Shown: positions 1-9,824, counted from the stretch's first letter. The stretch: 57,315 bases of DNA from Fulvimarina pelagi HTCC2506 (GCF_000153705.1 NZ_DS022272.1:2559383-2616697), one strand, 5' to 3'. A program made the numbers and translations. Notes: generated from the sequence alone by a model not told the origin.

Positions 1-275
1 CGATGGCGGAGTGACCCGTTGCATGGCGGCCGTTTGTTTCGTCAAACTTCTGCAGTGGGCGCAGCCGCTAAGTCGCTGACACTCATTAGGTGTCCCAACT
101 CCGCTCGGTTTGTGCGTCGCCGCGATCCGCGTGCCCGAAAAGCCCATCGAAATAGTTGCAACAATCGGTGTTTGCGCCGTCGCTCGCCTTTTCTTGAAGG
201 GCTTGCGGCCCTGTGCCATACCCGCACGTGCAAACGACAGACAATCCCGCGGCTTTCGCGGCAAGGAGAGGCGTA

Positions 276-1097
276 ATGACCCAGATGTCCGGTCTCATGA
301 AGGGGAAACGAGGCCTGATCATGGGCATCGCCAACAATCGGTCGATCGCATACGGCATCGCCAAAGCTCTCGCTGATCAGGGCGCAGAAATCGCCCTCAC
401 CTATCAGAATGATGCGCTGAAAAAGCGGGTCGCTCCGCTGGCCGAAGAATTGGGCGCGTACGTCGCCGGACACTGCGATGTCGGCAATGACGAAAGCGTC
501 GACGCGATCTTCGACCACTTGAGCGAGAAGTGGGGCAGGATCGACTTCTTCGTCCACGCCGTCGCATATTCGAACAAAGCCGAACTGACCGGCCGCTATA
601 TCCATACGAGCCGCGACAACTTCCTCTCGACCATGGATATCTCGGTCTATTCATTCACCTCGGTCGCTGCGCGCGCCCAGCGGTTGATGAGCGAGGGAGG
701 ATCAATGTTGACGCTCACTTACTATGGCGCAGAGAAGGTCATGCCTCATTACAACGTGATGGGCGTCGCAAAAGCCGCACTGGAAGCCTCCGTGCGCTAT
801 CTCGCGGTCGATCTCGGAAATCAGAAGATCCGCGTCAACGCGATCTCCGCCGGTCCGATCAAGACGCTGGCCGCTTCAGGCATTGGCGATTTCCGATACA
901 TCTTGAAATGGAATGAATACAACTCTCCTTTGAAGCGAACAGTCACGACTGACGAGGTCGGCCAGTCCGCGCTCTATCTCCTGTCTGACATGTCGAAAGG
1001 CGTCACTGGCGAGGTCCACCATGTCGATTCGGGCTACCATACGGTCGGCATGAAGGCCGTGGATGCGCCAGACATTTCCGTCGTCAAGGACGAGTAG
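276..1097 (+). CDS. fabI: enoyl-[acyl-carrier-protein] reductase (NADH), FabI type
   Basis: Cytosolic SDR-fold enzyme that reduces trans-2-enoyl-ACP in the last step of fatty-acid elongation. The 273-residue length is normal for FabI. The FabI-type dinucleotide loop MGIANNRSIAYGIA lies near residues 16-29, the catalytic pair is Y159-x6-K166 with the FabI-specific tyrosine at 149/150, and SAGPIKTLAASGI near 190-205 is the substrate-loop signature. The ATG at 276 is preceded by AAGGAGAG; an in-frame GTG at 213 would add 21 residues with no family match. The phosphatase gene follows 62 bp downstream on the same strand. Triclosan-class inhibitors target this family. The identity is secure; which FabI paralogue this is cannot be told from the window. 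Confidence 0.96.
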   Translation: MTQMSGLMKGKRGLIMGIANNRSIAYGIAKALADQGAEIALTYQNDALKKRVAPLAEELGAYVAGHCDVGNDESVDAIFDHLSEKWGRIDFFVHAVAYSNKAELTGRYIHTSRDNFLSTMDISVYSFTSVAARAQRLMSEGGSMLTLTYYGAEKVMPHYNVMGVAKAALEASVRYLAVDLGNQKIRVNAISAGPIKTLAASGIGDFRYILKWNEYNSPLKRTVTTDEVGQSALYLLSDMSKGVTGEVHHVDSGYHTVGMKAVDAPDISVVKDE

Positions 1098-1159
1098 CAG
1101 CGAGATATCCCGGCACTTCCCGACCGGTCACCGCAACGAGATCAGGGCACCCGAGAGCG

Positions 1160-1753
1160 ATGATCGTCGAAGACGTCTACTTCTGCCGTCACGGGCAGAC
1201 GGACTATAATGCTGAAGAGCGCCTGCAGGGTCGGCGCGAAGTTCCGTTGAATGACCTCGGCCGAGCGCAGGCTAGGCGAAACGGCACCTATCTCCGCAAT
1301 TTGCTCGGCGCGAATGTCGGTGATTATCGCTACATCGCATCGCCATTGGGGCGCGCCCAGGAGACGATGCGGATCATCCGCAGGGAACTCGGTCTCGAGA
1401 TCGACGGGTTCGAAACGGACGATCGATTGGTCGAAGTCGGATACGGCGACTGGGAGGGTTCGACGCTGGAAGAAATCGGCGAGAGCGACCCTGAGGCGAT
1501 TGCCGAACGAGATGCCGACAAGTGGGACTACCGCTGTCCCGGCGAGAATGCCGAGTCTTATTCGGAACTCCTCACGCGCATCGAGCCGCTGCTTGCGGAA
1601 CTGACGCCAAGGACCATCCTCGTCTCCCATGGAGGGGTGAGCCGAGCGGTACTCCGGAAATACGCCGGAATCTCAGGCCAAGACGCGGCGATGACGATTG
1701 TGCCGCAAGACCGTATCCTGACCTTCGACCGAGATGGGCCGCGCTGGCTGTGA
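1160..1753 (+). CDS. histidine phosphatase family protein (phosphoglycerate-mutase-like)
   Basis: Small cytosolic phosphatase of the histidine phosphatase (PGM-like) superfamily, 197 residues. The phospho-acceptor motif is R10-H11-G-Q-T at the extreme N-terminus; NDLGRAQA near 31-38, the general-acid region GYGDWEG near 94-100 and the second histidine SHGG (H157) complete the active site. It lies 62 bp after fabI and just before the aroC region, a neighbourhood I recall from other rhizobia. The substrate is not evident: members hydrolyse phosphosugars, phosphoglycerates or cobalamin intermediates, and nothing here marks it as a true glycolytic mutase. The ATG at 1160 has only a weak GAGAG upstream but leaves the family motif at the expected position. 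Confidence 0.9.
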   Translation: MIVEDVYFCRHGQTDYNAEERLQGRREVPLNDLGRAQARRNGTYLRNLLGANVGDYRYIASPLGRAQETMRIIRRELGLEIDGFETDDRLVEVGYGDWEGSTLEEIGESDPEAIAERDADKWDYRCPGENAESYSELLTRIEPLLAELTPRTILVSHGGVSRAVLRKYAGISGQDAAMTIVPQDRILTFDRDGPRWL

Positions 1754-1777
1754 GGCCGGCGCGGATTTGCTCGCCGG

Positions 1778-2029
1778 TCAACCGAAAAACGGATAGACGT
1801 TTTGCCCGCTCGCCTCGTCGTAGATCACGTGGACCGGCATACCGGGTGCGATTGCGCGGTAATCGAAATTCTTCGGTAGGTCGTAGGTCTTGCCGTCGGA
1901 GAGCTGCATCTGCTCGGATTCTTCGTTCACCTCGAGAACGATGCCTTCCGCTTCCACTGCGCTCGCCGGGATCGTCATGGCGACGGTCAGGAACGAGCTT
2001 GCGAAGAATGCGATGATACGTCGTGACAT
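1778..2029 (-). CDS. small exported DUF1344-type protein
   Basis: Eighty-three-residue protein with a clear signal peptide (MSRRIIAFF..., ending near PASAVEA, about residue 24) and a short mature domain of some 60 residues. The motif YDLPKNFDYRAIAPGMPV matches what I recall of the DUF1344 family, small periplasmic proteins common in rhizobia and without an assigned function. The ATG at 2029 has an excellent ribosome site (GAGGTGGG, 5-6 nt away), so longer upstream frames are rejected. It converges with the phosphatase gene, ending 24 bp from it. The fold is probably a small beta domain, but that is inference. Confidence 0.8.
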   Translation of the reverse strand: MSRRIIAFFASSFLTVAMTIPASAVEAEGIVLEVNEESEQMQLSDGKTYDLPKNFDYRAIAPGMPVHVIYDEASGQNVYPFFG

Positions 2030-2345
2030 GAACCCACCTCTTGAACACTCTGGACTGAATGCCGCCCAGGCCCGCACTTCGCGAAGGCTCGGACTGTTTA
2101 CGCCTCTTGCCCGGGCTTTCGTCAGCGAAGCGAAATGAGAACGTCCCCACGTTCGCCAGTCTCGCCGGCCTTCGCTGCTTCGAGCACCGCACGCCGTCAA
2201 ATGGGGATCGGATTATGGCATTTCCGCGCATCGCTGCGTGACGAATTCGTGAGTCCTGTTTGACGCGGGGCGTCGCGCTGCAATAGACGGGCTTTCCGGC
2301 GCGCTTCAGAGGCTTGGCGCGCCTGTATTTCGGATCGCGTTAACC
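2030..2345. other. intergenic region between DUF1344 gene and aroC
   Basis: This 316-bp divergent gap holds no convincing gene. It must contain the promoters of the DUF1344 gene (leftward) and aroC (rightward). One possible rightward promoter is TTGACG at 2260-2265 with CAATAG at 2281-2286 (15-bp spacer), about 60 bp before aroC; the match is only moderate. No strong hairpin was seen. Confidence 0.4.
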
Positions 2346-3449
2346 ATGTCGCACAATACGTTCGGGCACCTCTTACGCGTCACCACTTGGGGCGAAAGCC
2401 ACGGTCCGGCGATCGGCTGCACGATCGACGGCTGCCCGCCCGGGCTGCGATTCACACTTAGCGATATCCAAACCGAACTCGATCGCAGACGCCCCGGGTC
2501 ATCGCGCTTCGTCACTCAGCGCCGCGAGCCGGACGAAGTCTCGGTCCTCTCGGGCGTCATCGCAGACGAAGATGATCCGGCGGTGATGGTGACGACCGGT
2601 ACGCCGATTGCGCTTCATATCGACAACGTAGACCAACGCTCGAAGGACTATGGCGACATCGCCAAGCAATACCGGCCCGGCCACGCTGACTATGCCTATG
2701 ACGTGAAATACGGCCTGCGCGATTACCGCGGCGGCGGGCGCTCTTCAGCTCGTGAGACCGCGATGCGCGTCGCTGCCGGCGCGATCGCCCGCAAGATCGT
2801 TCCGGACATGAAGGTGCGCGGCGCTATCGTCCAAATCGGCGAGAAGGCGATCGACCGTTCCGCCTGGGACTGGTCGGTGGTCGAACGGCAGGACAATCCC
2901 TTCTTCACGCCCGACGCCGATGCGATTTCAGTTTTCGAGAGCTATCTCGACGAAATCCGAAAGAGCCACGACAGCGTCGGCGCCATCATCGAGGTGATCG
3001 CCGAAAATGTCCCTCCGGGCCTTGGCGCGCCACTTTACGCCAAGCTCGACACCGAGATCGCAGCAGGGCTCATGTCGATCAACGCGGTCAAAGGCGTCGA
3101 AATCGGCGACGGTTTTGCCTCAGCGGCTCTGCGGGGCACTCAAAACGCCGACGAAATGCGCATCGGGCCGGACGGAAAGCCGGTTTTCGAAGCAAACCAT
3201 GCAGGCGGTATTCTGGGGGGCATCTCGACGGGCGCCCCCATCGTTGCCCGCTTTGCCGTCAAGCCGACCTCATCCATCCTGACGCCACGGCGCTCAGTTG
3301 ACCGCGATGGCAACGAGATCGAGGTCGTCACCAAGGGTCGGCACGATCCGTGTGTCGGCATCCGCGCCGTACCGATCGGCGAGGCCATGGTCGCCTGTGC
3401 CATAGCGGACCACTATCTGCGCCATCGCGGACAGACCGGACGCATCTGA
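2346..3449 (+). CDS. aroC: chorismate synthase
   Basis: Catalyses the last shikimate-pathway step, 1,4-elimination of phosphate from EPSP to give chorismate, using reduced FMN. The 367-residue product begins with the family signature [20 protein letters not shown] and carries [16 protein letters not shown], the FMN/phosphate-binding [14 protein letters not shown] near residues 125-138, [13 protein letters not shown] near 281-293, and a C-terminal [14 protein letters not shown]. All are typical and the length is normal. The ATG at 2346 has only a weak upstream ribosome site but alignment fixes it. A weak hairpin follows the stop codon. Confidence 0.97.
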   Translation: MSHNTFGHLLRVTTWGESHGPAIGCTIDGCPPGLRFTLSDIQTELDRRRPGSSRFVTQRREPDEVSVLSGVIADEDDPAVMVTTGTPIALHIDNVDQRSKDYGDIAKQYRPGHADYAYDVKYGLRDYRGGGRSSARETAMRVAAGAIARKIVPDMKVRGAIVQIGEKAIDRSAWDWSVVERQDNPFFTPDADAISVFESYLDEIRKSHDSVGAIIEVIAENVPPGLGAPLYAKLDTEIAAGLMSINAVKGVEIGDGFASAALRGTQNADEMRIGPDGKPVFEANHAGGILGGISTGAPIVARFAVKPTSSILTPRRSVDRDGNEIEVVTKGRHDPCVGIRAVPIGEAMVACAIADHYLRHRGQTGRI

Positions 3450-3466
3450 GGCGGATAGGGTCCGCC
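3450..3466 (+). terminator. weak hairpin after aroC
   Basis: GGCGGA (3450-3455) pairs with TCCGCC (3461-3466) around a 5-nt loop, starting at the base after the aroC stop codon. There is no T-tract, so Rho-independent termination is doubtful; it may only protect the mRNA end. Confidence 0.3.
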
Positions 3467-3703
3467 GTCCCGGTGGCCAACGATCGCGCACCTTCACATT
3501 GTTCTCACCCGTTCACCACACCCCGCGAAACCCCATCGGCGACCTTCGCGAACGTGCTAGAAATCCCACACTCGAACGCAAACCCATCGACGCCTGTCTG
3601 ATTGCCCAGCAATCGGCGCAATATCCTCGCTGTTGCAGGACCATGACCAAGCTGGGCCGCATACGGAATCCCAGTGCAAGAACCAACGACTTCGGAGACG
3701 ACC

Positions 3704-5050
3704 ATGGCGCGACGGTATTTCGGCACGGATGGAATTCGCGGAAAGGCGAACCGCTTTCCGATGACGCCGGAGGTCGCGCTCAGAGTAGGCATGGCGGCCG
3801 GGCTCGTTTTTCATCGCGGCGAACACCGGCACCGGGTCGTCATCGGCAAGGATACCCGTCGCTCGTCCTACATGCTTGAAAACGCGATGGTCGCCGGCTT
3901 CACCGCCGCTGGCATGGATGTCTTCCTACTCGGCCCAATGCCGACGCCCGCGGTCGCCATGCTGACGCGCTCGCTGCGCGCCGACATCGGCGTCATGATT
4001 TCGGCCTCGCACAATCCGTTCGAGGACAACGGGATCAAACTGTTCGGCCCAGACGGCTACAAGCTCTCCGATCAGATCGAGACGCAGATCGAGGCCCTTC
4101 TCGAAGAAGACCTCACCAACCGCATGCCGACAGGCGCGGGCATGGGTCGCGCGACACGCATCGACGGGGTCCATGACCGCTATATCGAGTTCGCCAAGCG
4201 CACACTCCCCCGCGAAATCTCGTTCGACGGCCTCCGGATTGCGATCGATTGCGCCAACGGTGCCGGCTACGACGTGGCGCCCAAGGTGCTGTGGGAACTC
4301 GGCGGCGATGTCGTCGAGATCGGCACGAGCCCGGACGGCACCAACATCAACCGCGATTGCGGCTCCACCTCGCCGAATGCCCTCATCGCCAAGGTCAACG
4401 AAGTCCGCGCCGATATCGGCATCGCACTCGACGGCGACGCAGACCGCGTATTGGTCGTCGACGAGCGCGGGGAGATCGTCGACGGCGACCAGTTGATGGC
4501 GGTCATCGCCGAAAGCTGGAACGACGATGGCCGACTCGCAGCCGGCGGCATCGTCGCCACCATCATGTCCAATCTCGGCCTGGAGCGCTTCCTCGAAGCC
4601 CAGAACCTGCTGCTGGCCCGCACCAAGGTCGGCGACCGCTACGTCGTCGAGCACATGCGCGAGCACGGCTACAATGTCGGCGGCGAGCAGTCCGGTCATA
4701 TCGTCCTCTCCGACTACGGCACGACCGGCGACGGCCTCATATCGGCGCTTCAGGTGCTCGCGGTCGTCAAGCAGCGCGGCGGTAAGGTCTCCGATGTCTG
4801 CCGACGCTTCCAACCGGTGCCGCAATTCCTGAAAAATGTCCGCTTCGGCGGCGGAATGCCGCTGGAAAAGGACGAAGTCAAAACCGTGATCGAGACTGGC
4901 CGGAACCGCCTTGGCAATTCGGGCCGTTTGGTCATCCGACCATCCGGCACCGAACCGCTGATCCGCGTGATGGCCGAGGGCGACGACCCACAGATGGTGG
5001 AAGACGTGGTCGACAATATCTGCGACGCGCTGCGTGCCGTTGCCGCCTAA
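3704..5050 (+). CDS. glmM: phosphoglucosamine mutase
   Basis: Interconverts glucosamine-6-phosphate and glucosamine-1-phosphate for UDP-GlcNAc, hence peptidoglycan and LPS synthesis. The 448-residue length is standard. Visible motifs are the N-terminal [13 protein letters not shown], the phosphoserine loop ISASHNP with S102, the metal-binding DGDADR (D243, D245, D247), the sugar-binding GGEQSGH near 327-333 and the phosphate-binding [12 protein letters not shown] near the C-terminus. The ATG at 3704 follows GGAGAC; an in-frame ATG at 3674 would add ten residues before the conserved start. In many relatives glmM follows ftsH; here it follows aroC. It ends 6 bp from a convergent gene. Confidence 0.97.
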   Translation: MARRYFGTDGIRGKANRFPMTPEVALRVGMAAGLVFHRGEHRHRVVIGKDTRRSSYMLENAMVAGFTAAGMDVFLLGPMPTPAVAMLTRSLRADIGVMISASHNPFEDNGIKLFGPDGYKLSDQIETQIEALLEEDLTNRMPTGAGMGRATRIDGVHDRYIEFAKRTLPREISFDGLRIAIDCANGAGYDVAPKVLWELGGDVVEIGTSPDGTNINRDCGSTSPNALIAKVNEVRADIGIALDGDADRVLVVDERGEIVDGDQLMAVIAESWNDDGRLAAGGIVATIMSNLGLERFLEAQNLLLARTKVGDRYVVEHMREHGYNVGGEQSGHIVLSDYGTTGDGLISALQVLAVVKQRGGKVSDVCRRFQPVPQFLKNVRFGGGMPLEKDEVKTVIETGRNRLGNSGRLVIRPSGTEPLIRVMAEGDDPQMVEDVVDNICDALRAVAA

Positions 5051-5056
5051 GGCGCG

Positions 5057-5512
5057 TCAGTCGACGAATCGATCCTGCATCGCGGCCAGTTGCCTCGTCA
5101 TTTGAATGAACCGATCGCGCAGCCGGGCCTCGAGCCCGGCCGCGAAGTTCGGGTACTCCTCGAGCAGACGTCGAAAATGCGCGCGCCCGATCCGTAAGAG
5201 ATCGCATTGCGTTTCTGCTCTGGCTGTCGCCGGCCGCCGAGTGTCGGTGATCAGCGCCATCTCGCCGAGCAGCGTTCCCGGACCATAGGCACCGACGATC
5301 TTCGGCTTGTCCGGGCTGCCAGTCGAAAGCGTCACCGTTCCATCAGCGACGACAAACCCTGCATCGGCGATCGCGGATTCGCGGAAGATCGTATCGCCGG
5401 CGGGAAACCGGCGATGATCGGCGCCAAACGCCAGCAGTCGCAGGGCGTCATCGTCAAGATCGTCGAACAGCGTCACGCTTCGGAGGACTGCGATATCGCT
5501 TTGCAGGCTCAC
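5057..5512 (-). CDS. single-domain cyclic-nucleotide-binding protein
   Basis: A 151-residue protein that is essentially one CNMP (cAMP/cGMP-binding) beta-roll, with no HTH, channel or kinase domain. LVDLDDD-like helix (here LFDDLDDDALRLLAF) leads into the roll; the phosphate-binding cassette LLGEMALITDTRRPATARA near residues 80-98 keeps the Gly-Glu pair and an Arg, so nucleotide binding is plausible. The GTG start at 5512 is chosen because GGAGGGGG sits six bases upstream. It follows a response-regulator gene by 24 bp on the same strand, so the two are probably cotranscribed. The likely role is a regulatory partner, but the target is unknown. Confidence 0.85.
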   Translation of the reverse strand: MSLQSDIAVLRSVTLFDDLDDDALRLLAFGADHRRFPAGDTIFRESAIADAGFVVADGTVTLSTGSPDKPKIVGAYGPGTLLGEMALITDTRRPATARAETQCDLLRIGRAHFRRLLEEYPNFAAGLEARLRDRFIQMTRQLAAMQDRFVD

Positions 5513-5536
5513 CGAAACCCCCTCCGTTCGAAGCGC

Positions 5537-6220
5537 TCAGGGGACCAGCTTGTACCCGCCCGACTCCGTGACGAGGAGCCTTGCATTGGACGGATCCGGT
5601 TCGATCTTCTGGCGCAGGCGATAGACGTGGGTTTCCAGCGTATGGGTGGTGACGCCGGAATTGTATCCCCAGACCTCCTCCAGAAGCACGTCGCGCGTGA
5701 TGACGCCGCGATCGGCCCGGTAGAGGAAGCGAATGATCGCCGTTTCCTTCTCGGTCAGCCGGATTTTTGTACCCTTGTCGTCGACGAGCAGCTTTTGGCT
5801 CGGCTTAAAAACATAGGGCCCAACTTGGAACGTCGCGTCCTCGCTCTGCTCGTGCTGGCGGAGTTGTGCGCGGATGCGCGCGAGGAGCACGGCAAAACGG
5901 AACGGCTTCGTCACGTAATCGTTCGCGCCGGCTTCAAGCCCGAGTATCGTATCGGCGTCAGCATCTTGGCCGGTAAGGATGATGATCGGCGACTTGAAGC
6001 CGCCCTTGCGCAGCACCTTAACCGCCTCGCGGCCGTCCATATCGGGGAGGCCGATATCGATGACGAGCAGATCGATCACGCCGGCCCGTGCCGCCTGGAT
6101 GCCTTTTGAGGCTGAAGACTCTTGGCTTACGCTGAATTCTTCGTGCAGGGCCAGTTGTTCGGCGAGGGTGTGCCGGAGGTCATCGTCGTCATCGACGATA
6201 AGTATGGTGCGCTGGTTCAT
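5537..6220 (-). CDS. OmpR/PhoB-family response regulator
   Basis: Two-domain transcription factor of 227 residues. The receiver domain (1-120) has the acidic pocket VDDDDD at 9-14, phospho-acceptor D55 in VIDIGLPD, T83 and K105. The C-terminal winged helix (about 130-227) has the trans-activation loop EKETAIIRFLYRA and recognition region THTLETHVYRLRQKIE, typical of PhoB/OmpR DNA binding at direct repeats. No histidine kinase gene lies in the window, so it is an orphan here. The CNMP-domain gene follows it directly. The ATG at 6220 gives the canonical N-terminus. The regulon is unknown. Confidence 0.93.
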   Translation of the reverse strand: MNQRTILIVDDDDDLRHTLAEQLALHEEFSVSQESSASKGIQAARAGVIDLLVIDIGLPDMDGREAVKVLRKGGFKSPIIILTGQDADADTILGLEAGANDYVTKPFRFAVLLARIRAQLRQHEQSEDATFQVGPYVFKPSQKLLVDDKGTKIRLTEKETAIIRFLYRADRGVITRDVLLEEVWGYNSGVTTHTLETHVYRLRQKIEPDPSNARLLVTESGGYKLVP

Positions 6221-6335
6221 GCGTCTTTCATCATGGCTGTCTCGGGACGCGTTCGGCCCGGATCGTCAAACATTGTGATCAAATAGACGCACGACTTAGC
6301 TTGACAAACCATTTTTTCGCTCCGGTAGAAACAGT

Positions 6336-6851
6336 ATGTCGCTGATCGTACGCCGTTCGCCGCTATCCCCGCTTCGCGCCATTCTTGCCGCCGGACCGTA
6401 TCGAATACAATGCGCCTTGGGGCGTTCTTCCACGACAATCTTCAAGCGCGAGGGCGATGGCGCCACCCCAGTCGCCGCGATGCCCCTCTTGTCCACGCGC
6501 CATCGTCACAAACAGATATATCGACCGCGAACGACCCTACCGATAAAGATTACTCGTCCTGTCGACGGCTGGTGCGATGCGCCGCAACACGCAGCCTATA
6601 ACCGACCGGTACGCCGCCCCTTCCCCGCAAGCAACGAAACAATGGTACGCGGCGATCGCCTCTACGATTTCGTTGTTATTCTCGACTGGAACTTCAGATC
6701 GCGTGCGCGTCACCGGGGCAGCGCCATCTTTTTTCATATCGCCAAACCGGACTATCCGCCCACTGAAGGCTGCATCGCAGTTGCGCCGAAAGACATGATG
6801 AAGATCGGACCGCTCCTGAGATCCGGACGCAGGCTGGTGGTCGAACGCTAA
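6336..6851 (+). CDS. L,D-transpeptidase (YkuD) family protein without signal peptide
   Basis: A 171-residue protein of the YkuD L,D-transpeptidase fold, the family that makes 3-3 peptidoglycan cross-links or attaches proteins to the wall. The catalytic segment is clear: SAIFFHIAKP with H134, then TEGCIAV with C146, followed by a C-terminal LVV strand. N-terminal CALGRSS and REGDGATP motifs match the stand-alone small subfamily. No signal peptide or lipobox is visible, which is usual for that subfamily but leaves its site of action unclear. The ATG at 6336 lacks a clear ribosome site; TTGACA at 6301-6306 lies close upstream. The gene is divergent from the response regulator. Confidence 0.85.
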   Translation: MSLIVRRSPLSPLRAILAAGPYRIQCALGRSSTTIFKREGDGATPVAAMPLLSTRHRHKQIYRPRTTLPIKITRPVDGWCDAPQHAAYNRPVRRPFPASNETMVRGDRLYDFVVILDWNFRSRARHRGSAIFFHIAKPDYPPTEGCIAVAPKDMMKIGPLLRSGRRLVVER

Positions 6852-6987
6852 CGTCGGTCGAATTCGCAAGTCGGCAAAGGACTGCGACGATCCGGCCTTC
6901 CGAACCGGATTCCGGCTTGCGCGTTAGTTCCCGTAGGCGCCGGATTTATCAATCCTGCCGCTCGGACGACGAGGAGGAACGATACCG

Positions 6988-9303
6988 ATGGACCGCAGCG
7001 AGAATACCGACAAGCCGACCATCGAACCTTACGACCGTCCAACTGGGGGATGGGGCTCGATTAAATCCCTCGTCGAAAAGTCAGCGCAGGAAGGCCTCCT
7101 GACCTCTACAGTCTGGGCGACGCTAGAGCGCCAGAACAAGGCGGGCGGATATCAGTGCGTGTCATGTTCCTGGGCAAAACCTGCTGATCCGCGGCCTTTC
7201 GAATACTGTGAGAACGGCGCCAAAGCGACACTTTGGGAGATTACACCAAAACGCTGCGATCGCGATTTCTTTCGAAAACATACGGTTTCCGAACTTCTCG
7301 AATGGACTGACCACGACCTCGAAAAGCAGGGCCGGCTGACGACGCCGTTGAAATACGATCCGAGCCTCGATCAGTATATCCCGATCGCTTGGGACAAGGC
7401 CTTCAGGGAAATAGGCGCTCTGCTCAACGACATGGATCCGAAATCCGTCGTCTTCTACGTCTCTGGCCGGGCATCGCTCGAAGCCTCGCATATGTGGCAG
7501 CTGTTCGCGCGCATCTATGGTTCCAACAACCTGCCGGATTCCTCGAACATGTGCCACGAGTCGACGTCCGTCGGATTGCCGGAATCGATCGGTTCGCCAG
7601 TCGGGACGGTCACACTCGACGATTTCGACGCCTGCGACATGATGTTCTTCTTCGGGCACAACACCGGCACCAACGCCCCCCGCCTGCTCCATTGGGTGCA
7701 GGAAGCGCGCAAGCGCGGCGCACCGGTCATCACCTTCAATCCGCTGCAGGAACGCGGGCTGATGCGCTTCAAGAGCCCTCAGCAACCGTTCGAAATGCTC
7801 TCGCCGGACGAAGGCACGAAGATGTCCAGCGACTACTATCAGCTGAAGGGTGGTGGCGACATCGCGGCGATGACGGGCATCGCAAAGGCTGTATTCGCGC
7901 TCGACGATGCGGCAACGGAGGCAGGGAAGCCGCGTGTTCTCGACACTGCCTTCATCGAAGAGCACTGTCACGGCTTCGAAGCTTTCGAGAGTTTTGTCCG
8001 GGACGCGGACTGGACCGAGATTGAGCGCTGTTCAGGCCTTACACGCTCGGATCTCGAACATACCGGCCGTGTATATTCGAAGGCCGAGCGCGTCATCGCC
8101 AATTACGGCATGGGGCTCACCCAGCATCGGCACGGGATCGAGAACGTGCAAATGCTTGTAAACCTTCTGTTGATGCGGGGCATGATGGGCAAGACCGGCG
8201 CCGGCATCTCGCCGATCCGCGGTCATTCCAACGTGCAGGGGCAGCGCACCGTCGGCATCACGGAAAAGCTCGAGCTCATCCCGGTGGAGAAGTTCGAGGC
8301 GTTCTACGACTTCACCGTCCCGAAGGAGAAAGGCCGCGATACGGTCGAATCCTGCGAGGGCATCCTCGATGGGTCCGTTAAGGGCTTTGTCTGCCTAGGT
8401 GGCAATTTCTCTCGTGCCGTGCCGGAAACGGCCGCCATTGAGCAAGCTTGGCGTAAGATGCGCCTCAATGTGCAGATCTCGACAAAACTCAATCGCAATC
8501 ATCTGCTCGCTGCAGAGAACACATATATCCTGCCCTGCCTTGGGCGCCTGGAGCGCGATACCCAGAACGGGGTCGATCAGACCGTATCGATCGAGGACTC
8601 GACCGCCTGTATCCATGCCTCGTTCGGCAGGACGGAGCCGGCATCAAAGGAACTCCTTTCGGAACCGAGGATCACCGCCGAACTCGCGAAAGCGACGATT
8701 GACGGCAAGTCGAGTGTGCCCTGGGACGAATGGGTCGCCGATTATTCGAAAATCCGCGACGCGATCGAACGCGCCTATCCGGACGATTTCAGCCAGTTCA
8801 ACGAGCGTTTTCGTGAGCCCGGAGGTTTCCATAGGGATATTGGCGCCTCCAAGCGTGAATGGCGCACCGAAACTGGGAGGGCGCATTTTCTGATACCAGA
8901 AGGCTTCGACGTGAACCCGGACATCGATACGACTTCACCCGATGTCTTCAAGTTGATCACTGTACGATCGAACGACCAGTTCAATACTTCCGTCTATGGC
9001 TACGACGACCGACTGCGCGGGGTCGACGGCACCCGCATGATCATCCTCATGAATGCTGCCGACATGAAACGGCTCGGACTAACTGACCACGATCGGATCG
9101 ATATTGAAACGGTCGCCGACGATGGTGTTGCCCGCAAGGCGGAAGACTATCGAGTGCACGCCTGGAACATACCAGCTGGCGATTGCGCCGGTTATTTTCC
9201 GGAGCTCAACGCTCTGATCCCGCTTTGGCACCATTCCCGCCGAGCCCACGTGCCGGCCGCAAAATCCGTGCCGGTCAGAATTACGAAGCGAGTAGCGAAC
9301 TAG
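6988..9303 (+). CDS. FdhF/YdeP-family molybdopterin oxidoreductase
   Basis: A 771-residue homologue of formate-dehydrogenase alpha subunits in the YdeP branch. Cysteines C57, C60, C74 and C90 lie in an N-terminal region that differs in spacing from the classic CxxCxxxC-x26-C cluster site. NMCHESTSVGL places C189 at the molybdenum-ligand position, FFGHNTGTNAPR near 212-223 is a cofactor-binding signature, RGHSNVQGQRT is near 411-421, and a molydop-binding domain occupies roughly 650-771. The ATG at 6988 follows GAGGAGGAACG. No fdhD, small subunit or maturation gene is adjacent. E. coli YdeP is linked to acid resistance; the substrate of the family is not established. Confidence 0.9.
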   Translation: MDRSENTDKPTIEPYDRPTGGWGSIKSLVEKSAQEGLLTSTVWATLERQNKAGGYQCVSCSWAKPADPRPFEYCENGAKATLWEITPKRCDRDFFRKHTVSELLEWTDHDLEKQGRLTTPLKYDPSLDQYIPIAWDKAFREIGALLNDMDPKSVVFYVSGRASLEASHMWQLFARIYGSNNLPDSSNMCHESTSVGLPESIGSPVGTVTLDDFDACDMMFFFGHNTGTNAPRLLHWVQEARKRGAPVITFNPLQERGLMRFKSPQQPFEMLSPDEGTKMSSDYYQLKGGGDIAAMTGIAKAVFALDDAATEAGKPRVLDTAFIEEHCHGFEAFESFVRDADWTEIERCSGLTRSDLEHTGRVYSKAERVIANYGMGLTQHRHGIENVQMLVNLLLMRGMMGKTGAGISPIRGHSNVQGQRTVGITEKLELIPVEKFEAFYDFTVPKEKGRDTVESCEGILDGSVKGFVCLGGNFSRAVPETAAIEQAWRKMRLNVQISTKLNRNHLLAAENTYILPCLGRLERDTQNGVDQTVSIEDSTACIHASFGRTEPASKELLSEPRITAELAKATIDGKSSVPWDEWVADYSKIRDAIERAYPDDFSQFNERFREPGGFHRDIGASKREWRTETGRAHFLIPEGFDVNPDIDTTSPDVFKLITVRSNDQFNTSVYGYDDRLRGVDGTRMIILMNAADMKRLGLTDHDRIDIETVADDGVARKAEDYRVHAWNIPAGDCAGYFPELNALIPLWHHSRRAHVPAAKSVPVRITKRVAN

Positions 9304-9464
9304 AGAATCAGCCGCGTTCTCAGCTTGCCCCGCTGAGCAGACGGTTGGCGGTTCGGCGTCGTCTGGATTATCCAAAATGCGTCAGATCTATGGGGTGGAG
9401 CAGCAGATTGACCCCAACCTAGCCGACATTCACGTGGCAAAGCGGCTTGCGGGATGACTGAACG

Positions 9465-9824
9465 TTAAATCAAATATTCGCCTCGACGGTGAATGCTCTC
9501 GCCCATTGCGATGACACCACAAGCGTAGTCGTCACCGTCAGCGGCAGCCGATGCTAGACCGTAGACTTGCATGTCTTTAATTGGAAAGGCGTCCCTTGCC
9601 TCGGTCAGCAATTTGGACGCCGCTCCCTCTATTGCGTTACGGGCATCGACGAGCTTGGCAGCCAAAATGCCGACGCTCGCATCGTCGCGAACCATTTCTG
9701 CCTGTGCCGCTTCAATCAGGCTCGCCGCCTCGCGGATCACGTGCTCCACGGCCTCGATCGCCGCGGTGTCTAGCGGCGCCTCAAGCGCGGTTTGGCGGGC
9801 GCTGATGCGTTTCGCAGTTTCCAT
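9465..9824 (-). CDS. hypothetical protein, mostly helical
   Basis: I do not recognise this 119-residue product. It has no signal peptide, membrane segment or cysteine cluster apart from a single Cys near YACGVIAMGES. The sequence is Ala/Glu-rich and looks alpha-helical, perhaps a helical bundle (AIEAVEHVIREAASLIEAAQAEM). The ATG at 9824 is preferred over one ten codons upstream because GGAGGG lies seven bases before it. It sits alone, in the same orientation as the bciA-like gene upstream, with 176 bp between. Coding potential is judged from the ribosome site and protein-like composition only. Confidence 0.6.
   Translation of the reverse strand: METAKRISARQTALEAPLDTAAIEAVEHVIREAASLIEAAQAEMVRDDASVGILAAKLVDARNAIEGAASKLLTEARDAFPIKDMQVYGLASAAADGDDYACGVIAMGESIHRRGEYLI

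Noticed and set aside
1-275. Possible end of an upstream gene or a small gene before fabI
   Set aside because: Short frames here have no ribosome site or recognisable sequence, and the window edge prevents judging an upstream gene. Nothing is supported.
9319-9337. CTCAGC/GCTGAG hairpin after the YdeP-type gene
   Set aside because: It is six base pairs without a T-tract, so too weak to call a terminator.
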